Source of the DNA: Haemaphysalis longicornis
Lineage: Eukaryota > Arthropoda > Arachnida > Ixodida > Ixodidae
Assembly: GCA_013339765.2 (NCBI GenBank)
Contig: CM023449.1
Span: 21,926,888 to 21,990,887 of the forward strand
Direction of reading: 5' to 3'
Length of the DNA: 64,000 nucleotides
Shown: positions 1 to 11,090 of the stretch, one piece after another
Position numbering within the stretch: position 1 is the stretch's first letter
How the letters are laid out: every line of letters begins with the position of its first letter
The notes under the pieces: generated by a model
What the model was told of the DNA's origin: nothing
What the model saw: only the letters and a program-made list of their open reading frames with translations
Database searches by the model: none
Program-made: the position numbers and the translations under genes

Positions 1-488
1 CATGGCGTGGCACGGGTCGCGACGTCAGAGGTGGAGCTGTGTATAAAAATTTAAAAATAGGCCGGAAAAATTAAAAACAAAATCACAATGATTGTTTGAA
101 TGAGGTTTTGGCGTACCCTTTGTAATGGGGTGATGACGTGTGCCTCCAAAGTTCTCTAATCTACCGCGCCCCCCTCCCCCCAGCAGAACTAAAACAAGAA
201 TAAAACTCAAATAAGAAGACGCTATACGAGTTAAAAAAGGCGTCGAAAAGGAGCGAGATAAAAACAAAATGAAACAACAGCTAAAAACAAAAGTAATATT
301 CACGCTATCGCAAGCAGCACAAAACACAATAAAAGAACAAAGCGAGAATTATGCATCAGTGGCACCAACTTATACGGCATTCCAGTCGTTTAAATCCCAC
401 AAATCCGGCTAACTACGCCCGGTCATCATTGATATAGAGCGTGACTAAGGCGATGCAGCTATGTAGAAAGTTTAGCCGTAGTTTGTTT

Positions 489-494
489 GTGTAT

Positions 495-545
<51 letters not shown>

Positions 546-560
546 TTTCTTATTTATTTC

Positions 561-611
<51 letters not shown>

Positions 612-622
612 TTATTTATTTC

Positions 623-657
<35 letters not shown>

Positions 658-659
658 TA
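489..659. repeat. (TTTA)n microsatellite
   Basis: An almost uninterrupted tract of the TTTA tetramer with three small interruptions of the TTCTTATT type. The translated open frame across it (repeats of YLFI) is an artefact of the repeat. Confidence 0.97.
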
Positions 660-739
660 ATCCCGTTCGCTAGAACACAACCTTCCCGAGAAGAGGGTTC
701 CACCCCGTCCGGTGTCTGCATGCACTAGCCAATACTTGT

Positions 740-759
740 ATTGGGCTCAATAAAAGTCG

Positions 760-797
<38 letters not shown>

Positions 798-799
798 CA
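740..799 (+). repeat. Retroelement-like 3' end with (TC)n tail
   Basis: An AATAAA signal (about 750) is followed within 12 bases by a pure TC tract of about 34 bases. Many LINEs in this window end in a polyadenylation-like hexamer followed by a simple repeat, so this is plausibly the 3' end of a decayed LINE. No coding remnant is visible upstream beyond the TTTA tract. Confidence 0.4.
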
Positions 800-1345
800 C
801 AAATAGAATTTTATTCAGTGTTTCGCTCCACTGAGAAAAAATTAACTTTTTCCCCAGCATGAACCTCTGATCTATATGTAACCAGGTTAAAGATATATTG
901 AATGTGAAATAAAAACATGGGGTGCACGGACCGTGTTTTCGCATCCAGAGTGTAGTAGAAAAAGCACAATTCGCAGACCTAGACGCATTCCCGGGACTTC
1001 CGGGTTACTGGGCAACCGCTGCCCATCGGTCTTCCTTCCTGTCTTCCTTCGGCACCGGTAAATGTAGTAGTACTTACAGCCGATAAAAGCTGTGAAACGA
1101 CGCCAAAAAAGTGACGCGCGAAACGCGACGCCAAGAAACACCCACGCGGTTCGCCAAAATATGCGTGCCATGCATAGTAGAGATTGTAGGATAAATGAGT
1201 ACCATATTTGCACGATTCCAACGCGCATCCGATTGTAATGCACACTAGAATTCAACACCCGCAAACCAGGAAAACGACGTGGCGCCGATTATACCGATCA
1301 CACGAAATAATGTCATTAACAGATGCCTCATAATTGCACAAAACA
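800..1345. other. No recognisable feature
   Basis: Open frames on the minus strand here (up to 125 codons) have no recognisable domain and overlap each other in different frames. I see no repeat or RNA gene. Confidence 0.5.
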
Positions 1346-1850
1346 TTTAGAATAGAATAAGGCTTTATTTTTCAGCAGACGTTGTTACAATTCCTGCTGA
1401 AGGGGCAGGAGCTGAAGGCATTGAGTGCCTGACGAGGGCTCCTGACCCTCTGGAGTTGACAACAGAGGAGTTCACAGCAGAGGACAACTTGAATCGGCAC
1501 ACGCTGTGGGTAGCTAAAGTACGCTCGTGAAGCTTAGCACTTAAAAATGTGGTCTCTGTTTTCAGCAATCGAGACCACACAACTCCGAGACGCCTTATGC
1601 ACGGGACGCTGCCAGGTTCCCTTCCGTTTCGGATCATTACTTTGTGTTTAAACGAAGCCCCAGTATTCATTGAGCCGATTCGTTTTCGGTTTAGAGTTGG
1701 CACTTCAGTTTTTTTAGTTTTGAGTCCCACTGTAACGCGCAGGGTATTTGAACGCCGATTTTCAAAAAAAAAAAAAAAAAAAAGAAGTGCGCGTTCTAAT
1801 CGTGCACGATACGTGGCTCGGCTGCACACCTGTACCCTTCACTATTAAAC
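1346..1850 (-). other. Unidentified minus-strand open frame with AATAAA at its stop
   Basis: A minus-strand frame of 154 codons ends at a TAA lying inside an AATAAA hexamer (about 1366-1373). It spans a 21-bp A run (1764-1784) that reads as poly-Phe on this strand, which argues against a real protein. The compact stop plus polyadenylation signal is typical of retroelement 3' ends, but no reverse transcriptase, RNase H or zinc-knuckle motif is visible. Best reading: an unidentified retroelement tail or chance. Confidence 0.25.
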
Positions 1851-2605
1851 ACAATTGTATTGTGGAGAACACAATATTTAGGGCCAGTGTGGTATAGAAG
1901 TATGAAGGTCCCAAAGCCTTTTATTAAACATCTCAAGAACATCCTATGTATCCCTGCTAAGCTCAATAAAGCGAGTTCCTTTAGAGTTGGCTTGGCTGGT
2001 TAACGCAAAATGCATTGCCGAAAAGAAATTATTCTAGGTTGAACCTAAAGAGTAATATCGAAGTATGCGGGCTGATATGACTTTCAACAAACACACCCTT
2101 AAGACAGCACGTATACCCTCGAGCCCCGTGAAAGTCGGATTTTGCTGCTATACAACCATGCATTGCTAGAAAGCCAATTCTTTCCAGAGGGTGATGCATG
2201 TGCACAGTTTTTCATGAAAGGATAGAGGCCTCAGGGCATTTTTAATGGTATTTTTTAAATGGTGGAAGTGTTACACATCAAGCTTCATATAGAAACAATC
2301 AGTTTTCTCGCTAATAAGTTGATAAAAAAATGCGTGCGAATTCAAAACTCGCCAGAAATTTGCGACTTGACCCTTTGATGTCCTGTGTTGCTCAGGAGCA
2401 AACACTCAAACAATATTTTTTTCTTTGGCACTTTGTAGTGTTTTCGACATTTAACACTGTCTTTCGACAGACAAATGATCCCAGACCTTCAAAAATTGAA
2501 GAAGGGAGGGCAGCACGTACTTCCGAGTACTAAAAAAATACTGTTTACGCGCGTCAACACGCATCGAGCCCGGGTGGCTCAATGTTCTAGTGACAGGTAA
2601 CCGAA

Positions 2606-2822
2606 ATTGTGCAATTTCGTTGTTATCACAAACGATAACAATACAAACCTTACGTTGTTGTCTTCACTTGAACCATGAATCTTGGTGATCAAGGAAGCTC
2701 TCGTTCAAGTGATATTGTGCAATTTCGTTGTTATCACAAACGATAACAATACAAACCTTACGTTGTTGTCTTCACTTGAAACCATAAATCTTGGTGATCA
2801 AGGAAGCTCTCGTTCAAGTGAT
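2606..2822. repeat. Two-copy 108-bp tandem repeat
   Basis: Copy 1 starts at 2606 and copy 2 at 2714. They differ by only a few changes (a one-base insertion and a G/A difference near the middle). Each unit contains two short inverted repeats, TTGTTATC/GATAACAA and CACTTGAAC/GTTCAAGTG, so each monomer could form two hairpins. The near identity implies a recent duplication. Immediately downstream (2823-2880) is a degenerate CAGTGCCCAGTG-type minisatellite. Confidence 0.93.
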
Positions 2823-2880
2823 ATATGGGCAGCCAGTGCCCAGTGCTTTCCAGTGCCCAGTGTGTCCAAGTGTCCATCCT

Positions 2881-3631
2881 AATAAACCAAATTTTTTTCT
2901 GACTTCAAATATGTGATGTGTGAAGTCATTTTAGATCCCAAAAAACTTCTCACACGCTTCGTCAAAATAATAAAGTTTTGGAAATCAAAGTAAAACATGG
3001 ATTGTTCGAGCGATTTCTGAACCTTCTCTGATTCGTACCCGTCGTGTGTTCGAGGCTATATGTTCCGTTCCCTGCGCGCAACTACGAGGGCGGTTCAAGC
3101 TCTGTCGGGAAGGCTTCTGAGAAGTGATACGATTACGGCGAAGAAGAAAGAGACGCGCCTCCACAGGCGCCCAAATGAGAGAGGGCCGGGACGGAATTCC
3201 ACTGACTGGCGTCTCTCGGCGATTTCTACACGCACAGGCGACAGAGACCCTGCGAGGGCAGAATTTATCACACTCACGTGTTCGTTGCGCACTGATCGCC
3301 GCTTCTCATTTGCACTTGAAAATTAGCGAGCTCCACGACTCGCGAAGACCTTGAACAGCTGGAGTGCCTGAGTCTGGCTAATAGCGCTCGAAGAGGGAAC
3401 TGCTTCTTCCTAGTTGTATCCCCGCCCTGCGAACACTGAATGCAATCTTCCCTGAGTTTCCGCCCAAGTTTAACATTCTGGGGAGGAGGTAAGGCGTACG
3501 CAGGCACGAAACATTCCTATGCTGTGTACTCGACGCTAAGCTCTAAATTATTTCTCTAGCGGGCCGTTGTCTATGCACGGGCGAAATTCTATGCTAACGA
3601 CGGGCAATTATACGGCTGCTGGGTGTACTAA
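2881..3631. other. No recognisable feature
   Basis: CpG-rich between about 3040 and 3500. Short overlapping frames occur on both strands with no recognisable domain. Confidence 0.4.
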
Positions 3632-4429
3632 AGGGACTCTGCAAGCACTTCCGAATAACGCTTCCACCTCTTTCCTTCGCGTCTGGAAGCAATGCGAAGG
3701 CTATAGTGATCGCCTGAACGGAGCGGCACTGCGAGGTTTGCTCGTCGTAGCAGATACGCCTTCCGTTTCTGCTTGGCTTTTGCGACTTTCTTTTCGAAGT
3801 GGCCAACGAATGCGTTCGTTGCTGCAGCTGAACGAAAGCCGGTCAATAGCCCCTACACCGCTGTAATGACATAATTCCAGCGATCGAATAACGCCAAGAC
3901 AGCGAAATAGAGAGAAATCTTTCGAGGACATGTGCAGCTATCCCGCTCATGGCGGTCTTGTCAACAGTGATTAGTCTGTAAAATGTAATGTAAGCGAAAT
4001 GTAAAATATCTTTGCGCAGCTAATATTGGGGGTGAAAACTTGCTTTATGCACAGTTTCAAGTCTAGCACGTTGCGCGGCTATAAGCTCCAGAGCCATGGA
4101 AACTATCACATACAACGATCGCATTTGACAGTGAATTACACAAAAAAATATTCAGAATCCTGGAAAGTTCTTGTAGAGTTCTCATCTCCACGTTGACTTC
4201 TTGCTTGATGCCAAATATCACTTTCCTGAAGTTGTTTTGTTAGGTTCCGATAGGTCGGAAATTTGGGCGAGAAAGCTGGGGAGGAACTTTTCAAGTTATG
4301 TGATGACCAAGAGCAGTAATTGTTGGCAGAGGTACTTCGCGATTCCTTACTCTAGGTCTGTTGGTTGAGTGCGTCCTGCAAGCATTTAAGAATACGATGA
4401 AAGTTGAAAAACGTGTAGCGGGGTCCCTT
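3632..4429 (+). mobile_element. TTAA-type inverted-repeat element, family A, copy 1
   Basis: The left end begins AGGGACTCTGCAAGC and the right end closes with GGGGTCCCT directly before TTAA (4430-4433), the same terminal design as the cleaner copy at 10660-11086. The left flank reads CTAA rather than TTAA, so that target copy has mutated. Compared with the other copies this one has about 330 extra bases (roughly 3930-4270). No transposase is encoded. TTAA targets and GGG/CCC-type ends are typical of piggyBac-like elements, so a non-autonomous piggyBac-type element is the likely class. Confidence 0.7.
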
Positions 4430-4824
4430 TAAAACCTCTTTTTTATATGCAATTTTGAAATTGATGCTTAAGCACTGGGCGTCCTAAGCTGTTCCGTCCC
4501 TCTCTTACAGTGCTAGTTTTCAAAATACGAATAGCATGACGTTGTGGACATGCGTTTTTACACGCGACATTTGGAACTGCGTTCCGATGATGGAATCAGA
4601 AGCTTTTCAACCCCTGGTACCTGCATGTTTCCCGTCGAATCTGGTCGTACTATTGATTTTCCATCGGACAAAAAAAAAAAGCAAAGAACGCCATAGAAAA
4701 AAGCTTTTGCTACTCCCACGCTTTCGAGTTTTTCCTACTTTAAGCAGTGATTACGTTGCATACACGTTTTTCGCCGAGCAAAAAAAAAAAAAAAAAAAAA
4801 CGGTCCGTGCATCGGCTTAGAGTT
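3740..4824 (+). repeat. Tandem duplication, unit 1
   Basis: The stretch from CTCGTCGTAGCAG to the end of the A-rich tract near 4820 is repeated at 5100-7034. Homology continues beyond the right end of the family A element through about 390 bases of flanking DNA, so this is a segmental duplication, not two independent transposon insertions. After subtracting insertions (about 330 bp here; LINE and SINE in unit 2) both units are about 760 bp. Confidence 0.85.
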
Positions 4825-4826
4825 AA

Positions 4827-5099
4827 GGCCCGTTCACACTAGCGACGAAGCGAGCGAAAGCGATGAAAGCGACGGAAATTTCTGTCGCTTCCGTCGCCTG
4901 GCATCGCTTTCGTCGCGCGACGAAAGCGATCGGTCTCGACCAAATTTTGTCGCCTCCGTCGCGCCGTCGCTTTTGAAGCGGAAGCAGGAGGCGAGACTTC
5001 CTGACGTCATATCCTGCCAAAGCACCCGGATGCTGTGTTTCCACAAGCGGAGAAACTCCCGCGAAGTCTCACTCCGGGCGCGAGACAATAACAAGAAAA
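4827..5099 (+). mobile_element. Truncated TTAA-flanked inverted-repeat element
   Basis: Immediately after TTAA (4823-4826) the sequence begins GGCCCGTTCACACTAGCGAC and continues with GCGAC/GTCGC-rich internal repeats, an end type common in animal MITEs. The complementary right terminus is missing: the sequence stops where duplication unit 2 begins at 5100. The element is therefore truncated by, or lies at, the duplication breakpoint. Confidence 0.6.
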
Positions 5100-5189
5100 G
5101 CTCGTCGTAGCAGATACGCCTTCCGTTTCTGCTTGGCTTTTGTGGCTTTCTTTTCAAAGTGGCTATCGAATGCGTTCGTTGCTGCAACT

Positions 5190-5899
5190 CTACCACCCTT
5201 GTGTCAGAAGTGCCCTGCGCCGCTTCACATCCCGTCCTGGTTGTACTCCCCCTGGCGAATCGTCACCACAATACCGGGCATCAGCAGTAAATCAAGGTTG
5301 CCAATTCCAGCCCTAAAGTACTTCACTCTAGAGCACGTGTGGAATTGCTACCCTAACCACAAGCATATCTACACTGATGGATCGGTGACGGCCACATCAT
5401 CTGCTGTCGGAATCTGGGTTCCATCAACGCGCACCACAATTGCGGCCAGGTTAAGCCCCAAAACAACGTCGACGACCTCAGAACTTGCTGCCTTGCGCTC
5501 CGCTTTGCAGTACATTCTTGGGCAACTTTGGGTGATTTTCACAGATTCACGGGCGGCGCTGCAGCAACTAGCATCATTCCCGCGCGAACAACTGGCCCAC
5601 GAAATACACACCCTGCATACACAGGCTGCCAGCATGCTTCACGAGGTTGTGTTACAGTGGCTACCTCCCCTCACTGTCAAGTATGCAGTGTTCGTGAGGA
5701 CATAGAACATGTACTGTGTGTGTGTCCTCGTTATGACACCCCGCGGCTAACCTTGAAGATAACTTTGGGACTGCGCGCTGATGCACCATTGAAGCTTTGC
5801 GACGACATTGATCCATGGCACTCAACTGCCGCGGCAACACGGAGTACACGGGCCTTGGTGTCATTTCTCCGTGACTCCGGCCTGAACGAAACTCTGTGA
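5190..5899 (+). pseudogene. LINE ORF2 C-terminus: RNase H plus CCHC-like knuckle, broken
   Basis: The first frame shows the RNase H acidic motifs in order: IYTDGS (about 5370-5385), SELAALRSAL (about 5480-5510) and IFTDSRAAL (about 5535-5562), then VLQWLP, where the family normally continues into a His-containing motif near GNExAD. Here that last motif is missing and the frame ends by 5705. Another frame (about 5528-5899) carries CQVCSVREDIEHVLCVCP, the C-C-H-C knuckle near the end of many LINE proteins, and terminates at 5899. A deletion with a frameshift therefore separates the two domains and the protein is dead. Confidence 0.85.
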
Positions 5900-6126
5900 A
5901 TGTTTGCCTTAACTTCACTTATGTTTGTGCGCTGTGTGCGTGATCCTGCGTCTGTCAGTTTATGTGCTTAATTGCCTTTGTAGTGTCTGTATGAGTTTTT
6001 GTGTCTTCGTTTCGTTTCACTTTCGCACATCTCATGTTCATGTGGAGTAGCAAACCAAGCTCGCTGCCAGGCTGACTTCTCTTCATCATTAAAGGCATTC
6101 CTCCTCCTCCTCCTCCTCCTCCTCCT
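5190..6126 (+). mobile_element. 5'-truncated LINE (RNase-H-bearing clade) inside family A
   Basis: The insert carries the C-terminal RNase H and zinc-knuckle part of a LINE ORF2, a 3' UTR and a (TCC)n tail (about 6098-6126). Both junctions can be placed by comparison with unit 1, where the host repeat reads through from GCTGCAGCT to GAACGAAAG. No target-site duplication is evident. RNase H downstream of reverse transcriptase points to the I/Jockey-related LINE groups. The element lacks everything upstream of RNase H, as expected from incomplete reverse transcription. Confidence 0.88.
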
Positions 6127-6236
6127 GAATGAAAGCCGTCCAACAGCCGCTACGCCACTGTAATGACGTAATTCCAGCGGTCGAATAACGGCAAGACAGC
6201 GAAAGAGAGAACATCTTTCGAGGAACTTTTTAAGTT

Positions 6237-6477
6237 GATTTGATTGATTGTAGGGTTTAACGCGCCGACGCAACGCAGGCGATGAGGCGCGCCGTAGTGG
6301 AGGGCTCTGGATTAATTTCGACCACCTGGCGATCTTTGACGTGCGCCGGAATCTCGTACACACGGGTGTTTTTGCTTTGCGCCTCCATCAGAGAAGTGGC
6401 CGCCGCTTCCGGGAATCCAACCTGCGACCTCGTGCTCAGCAGCACAACGCCTTAGCCACTGAGCCACCGCGGCGGGT
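6237..6477 (-). mobile_element. tRNA-derived SINE (Ruka-like), full length
   Basis: Read on the minus strand, the element starts with a tRNA-like head: box A-like TGGCTCAGTGGCTAAGG, then box B-like GGTCGCAGGTTGGATTCC. A unique body follows, and the element ends in an ATTGATTGAT-type tail. Flanking 14-bp direct repeats GAACTTTTTAAGTT (6223-6236) and GAACTTTTCAAGTT (6478-6491) differ at one base and are the target duplication. Tick genomes are known to carry a tRNA-type SINE named Ruka; assignment is from memory of that structure, so the family name is tentative. Confidence 0.88.
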
Positions 6478-7034
6478 GAACTTTTCAAGTTATCTGATGA
6501 CCACAGAGCTGTAATTGTTGGCTGAGGCACTTCGCGATCCCTTATTTTAAATACTGAATGTGTTGGTTGAGTACGTTCTGCAGGCATTTAAGAATTGAAA
6601 AAAAAAAATTGAGAAAGTGTGACAGGGTCCCTTTAAAAGCTCTTTTTTCTATACAATTGTGAAATTGACGCACATTACTATTTTGCTCTGAGCGTCCTAA
6701 GCTGTTCCGCCCTTCTCTTACGGTGCTAGTTTTCAAAATACGAATAGTTGACATTGTGGACATGCGTTTATACACGCGGCATTGCTAACTGCATCCCGAT
6801 GAGAGAATCAGAAGCATTTTAACCCCTGGTGCATGCATGTTGCCGGTCGAATGTGGTCGTACTATTGATTTACCATCGCACACACTAAAAAAAAAACAAC
6901 GCCAAAAAGAAAAGCCTTTTGCTGCACCCACGCTCTCAAGTTTTTTTTTTCTATTGTAAGCAGTGATTACGTTCCAGCCATGTTTTTCGCTCAGAAAAAA
7001 TAAATAAAAAACGGCCCGCGCATCGGCATAGAGT

Positions 7035-9010
7035 GAGCGGCGTCCGTTTGGGCATTTTAACAGAGTGCGGATGCATTTTCGTTAAAATAGCTGTCCCAAA
7101 TCAGCGGAGTTTAGTTTGATGGGCTCGTAAAGGTCACTTACGGACGGCTGCTCGCGAAATCAGACGTGACAAGGCGTAATCAGAGGAGAAATAGCAAGTC
7201 ATAGCCGCACAGACGAGGAGATTTGAGTAGCAATGTCCTGCGTCTATATCCCTAGCAAGACTGCGCGTGGAATATATGTATTGTTCCAGCGGAGCGGTTA
7301 GAGGCTAACTTCCCTATTTTTTTTGTGTGTGTGCGCGCGTGTGCGTAGACCGAGAAAATGCATTCTCCTCCTCCTCCTCCTCACTTCAGCACACCCTCCG
7401 CTTCGGCCACGTGTTCACCTCCGGCGCTTCATATTTTGATATACCAGATGGACTCACCTACAGGACGCATGCGGCATGCGGGCTGCATTGATGTGCACCC
7501 GTTTGCAATGTTCTGCGCCCACTTAGGGTTCGCAGCTTGCATTGACTAGTGTCACTAGGTAAGATTCAGAGTACCGTCACTGAGGCACGCAAGTGAGCAA
7601 CGGTGGCAATTTTGCTGTTTATCAGTGTTTCCATATTGCCGCTTCTGCGGCCTCACCGCTAACTTTGACGGGGTCATTTGTAAACCACACTGTCGAAGCC
7701 GCAGCAACGCGGCATCTTCGGGCACGCTTCTGCAGCTGAAATGCTGCGAATTAAGCGCGTTATCTTTTATTTGCGTTTGGAACAATGCCAGTCGCTGACA
7801 GTCGCAGAGCAGGGAGGACAAGCTGAGACTACCACAGCTGACCGACAGAAAACACAGAAACAACAGAATGGCGGTGCCCATGAACAGTCGCAATTTAAAC
7901 AGATGTGACATGATACGAACTGACCAATGATAACGCCGGCGGCACGGAACAATAGGAGAAAATAGTGCCAGTACTCTGTAACCTTATCTATAGTGACACT
8001 AACATTGACCGCGTAAGAGACAAAACAATCTACAATATTCAAGAATGCGTGTGCTCAAAAGAGACAACACAATGGGAACAACGTCCCAAGCAAAGTACTT
8101 TGGGCGTGCAATCCGTATCGACTACGGCTTCCAAACCGTGCGTGACTTTAGATGGCCGTAAATTTACAGCCCGTCGCAGAGATAACGCGCAGACGATCCT
8201 TCGCCAGTGTGCGCATGCTTCGGCCGCTAACCACAGTTGCCTCTCGAAACACCCAGCCGTGTACGTGACCGGATGTTCGGATGTGAAAAGCGGCTTAAGC
8301 CGAGGAATTACCGCGCGTGCAATTTGAACGCGTGGCTCTAAAGCGCCTCTTCCAGCGCCTACATGTTTAAAAAGCAGCAGATTAACGTCTCGCCCATCGC
8401 GAAACACAATTACTACCGACGTGCCTCGCGTTCCGAATTATATTATAAATAGCCGCTAATCTCCGAAAGCCGCCTTTACGAGCGCCGATATCTTGTCCTA
8501 CGGTAGATATGATCTCTGGTTAGTGCGCCAACAAGGGCATATATTCGTAGCGACTGACCGAAGAAGAGAATAGCCGAAGGCGGGAGTTTCCAAGGACCGA
8601 GAAACGAACGTTCGGTAATAGCCGCCCTGCCGACCGGCGGTTTCTTGTGCGTGCGTGCGTGTTGCCTTGAGCGCACCAACTGTTGACAGGGGGGCGAACG
8701 GAAATGGAAAATAGGCTCCCAAAGGCCGTCGTTTCCGATGCCTCCGGTGCGCTTCGCTGTAGTTGGCGAGCTGCTGCGATTCTGAGATGTCTGGAAGCCT
8801 TTACCGGAGATTGATGAGGACCAAAGCGACGCGCGCTTGAGTGATTTGCATAATGATGAGGACAAGGAAGGGAAAAACGTTTTCTTGATGAATTCCTGTC
8901 TAATCGGTGCGCGAACCCCGAGGATACCTCCTAACATCGCGGTGGGATTTAAGTTCCGCAGCTATACCTGGGTGAGGGTACACCCCGGCGTTCCACACAC
9001 CATAAATCCT
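7035..9010. other. No recognisable feature; moderately CpG-rich
   Basis: There is a short TG/GC-alternating stretch near 7325-7345 and a (CTC)n tract at 7365-7382. Several overlapping frames of 60-150 codons occur on both strands without recognisable motifs. Confidence 0.4.
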
Positions 9011-9014
9011 TTAA

Positions 9015-10655
9015 AGGGACACACTGAAGGCATATAGAAAGTTGGGCACAGACAAATTTTCAACTTCCCCGAAGCCCTCTCAAGTGGCGAAGGATGCTTT
9101 ATTTGCCAAGAAATTAGCAATTGAAAAACGCATTTCATTCCACGCGCCATTTTATGTCGTTTCGCGGAGCGTCAATGGAGCGCCAGAACCAAGTGAGACA
9201 GCGGTGTGGTCTAGCAGGAAAACTAAAGCCTACCGAGCGAACCATCGCGGCCGTTCGGGCCACTGGTCGCGCACTCAGCGTATACGACAAAACAACTTGC
9301 CCACTCCCCACTTCCGTGCCCAGCCACTCTACGTGCGTCAATGTTGGTGCCGTACGGGACGTGATATGGCGGTTAAAAAATGTGAATGTGCCGAGCGGCC
9401 TTCTGCTTTATCTACAAAACGTCCAGGCGCCAGCGCGACCGCAACGAGAACGACGACAGGGGCACCATCTGTTAGTTTAACTTGTAACAGCGTGCAACAC
9501 TAACTTTTTTCCATCATGATATGGTAACGCTTATTGCGCCATCTATTGAATATTTTGCGAAGCGATTTACCTGTTAGTCCGTCTTCCAGAAGTGTGCCTA
9601 GAGCTTTTACGGGCGCCCAAACCACTACTAACAAACGCCTTGGCGCCAGTATGGAATGAAAAACATGCATAAAATGATACAAATACCATTTTACCAAGTA
9701 CTCACCGTAATGGAAGCATAGCAGCACACCACATCCTGAATCGAAAGTGGCGGTTTGACGCACGCATCTTAAGCAACTTCAAGACAATAAGGAAATGGTT
9801 TCGAACGAACACATCGTCACGGTAGACGCTTTCGGGCCGAAGGGCGAAATTAACAGGAGACCGATTGCCTCCTGTCCGTCGCAACGGTAGCACTCGCTTC
9901 TTGCGATTTACAGGGGCGAACAAGTCACTTCACTCCGGCGCAAACCGAGAAGGTTTTTCGAAAAATCGCGCACTCTACACAACCGGCGTGAGGTTGAACG
10001 GTCGCCAGTGATGATTCCAAAATAGGAAGCACCGTTCCACCAGTACCAGCACACCGTCGAATTTCATCGCGAAGCGAACGCGACCACAACACACACACAC
10101 ACACAGCTTCAACCGCCGCCGGCCTGAGTGCAAAACTTTGTTCGGGCTGACAGCGCTGCGTGAGGGAGCAAAAAACTTGTTCTATCAGACGCAAATAAGT
10201 GTCCACAGAAGAGCAGAACCCTGGTAGGCCGACGACACACTACTTGCCGTCATGTTGGAAACAAGGAGGGAACTAACATGTGACTTCGCCGAACCTGCAC
10301 TAAGCATCGCAACCGCCACCGACGCCGCGGCTTGGCAGCTTGGAAATGTCGGCGCGGCTTGAATTGTACCCGTACATTTATAATTGTTTATGACTTATAA
10401 AAGTGCATGTGCAAAGAAAGATCTGTGTTTTTTGAGAGCTCGTGTGCACATTTCTCGTTCTGTTGTTTGTCCCGTGACTCTTGGCACATCCGCTCAGTCG
10501 CCGTTGTCGTTATCTTTCCTGGATGGTTGATAGCTCGTGTTTTGATTATTTACGCGATTATTTTCAAGGTACTGCCCCAGAGACTGGTATATTCGTTTTC
10601 TGCGGATGCCAATCTATCTATTTACACTAACTTCGGTTTTGTCTTCAGTGTCCCT
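9015..10655 (+). mobile_element. TTAA-flanked inverted-repeat element, 1.64 kb
   Basis: The left end AGGGACACACTGAAGGC follows TTAA (9011-9014). The right end GTCTTCAGTGTCCCT precedes TTAA (10656-10659). The ends are inverted repeats with a small indel. The interior is CpG-rich and includes a short AC tract near 10090, but no open frame resembles a transposase. It is a non-autonomous TTAA element, plausibly of the piggyBac type like its neighbour. Confidence 0.78.
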
Positions 10656-10659
10656 TTAA

Positions 10660-11086
10660 AGGGATCCTGCAACACTTTCGATAAAGGCTTTCCGTCTTTC
10701 CTTCGCGTCTGGAACCACTGCGAAAGCTACAGTTATCGCCAGCACGGAGCGGCAGATACGCCTTCCATTTTTCTGCTTTGTTTTTGTGGCTTTTTTTTTT
10801 TTTTGCTATCTAAAAGCGTTCATTGCTGTAACTGAAGGAAAACCGGCCAACAGCCGCTACGTGGCCTCAGTGACGTAATTCGAACCGTCGAAGAACGTTA
10901 AGACCGGGAAAGAGAGAAAAATCTTTTGAGGGAGTTTGCAAGTTATCAAATGGGCATAGAGAAGTAATTTTTGGCAGCGGTACTTTGCGACTCCCTAATA
11001 TAAGTACTGGGTGTGTTGGGTGACTACGTTCTGCAAGCATTTAGGATCTCAAAAAAAATTGAAAAAAAAAGTGTTGCAGGGTCCCT
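10660..11086 (+). mobile_element. TTAA-flanked inverted-repeat element, family A, copy 3
   Basis: The left terminus AGGGATCCTGCAACAC and right terminus GTGTTGCAGGGTCCCT are near-perfect inverted repeats, with TTAA on both sides (10656-10659 and 11087-11090). At 427 bp it is the most intact copy of the family also seen at 3632-4429 and in 5100-6632. It has no coding capacity. Its left TTAA is also the right TTAA of the preceding element. Confidence 0.88.
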
Positions 11087-11090
11087 TTAA

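Larger units (their letters stand above)
5100..7034 (+). repeat. Tandem duplication, unit 2, interrupted by a LINE and a SINE
   Basis: Homologous to 3740-4824. Its family A sequence runs 5100-5189, 6127-6236 and 6478-6632, broken by a LINE (5190-6126) and a SINE (6237-6477), and ends in GGTCCCT at TTAA (6633-6636). The flank 6637-7034 matches 4434-4824. Unit 1 supplies the uninterrupted sequence for both insertion points. Confidence 0.85.

Noticed and set aside
2606..2822. The 108-bp tandem repeat as a CRISPR-like array
   Set aside because: Only two units, no short spacers of uniform size, and a eukaryotic context.
5133..5705. The 190-codon frame starting at 5133 as one intact protein
   Set aside because: Its first 19 or so codons lie in the family A element upstream of the LINE junction at 5190, so the apparent start and N-terminus are artefacts of the insertion.
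6400..6477. A genuine tRNA gene on the minus strand
   Set aside because: Boxes A and B are present but no cloverleaf with a matching acceptor stem follows, and the sequence continues into a dispersed SINE body with a target duplication.
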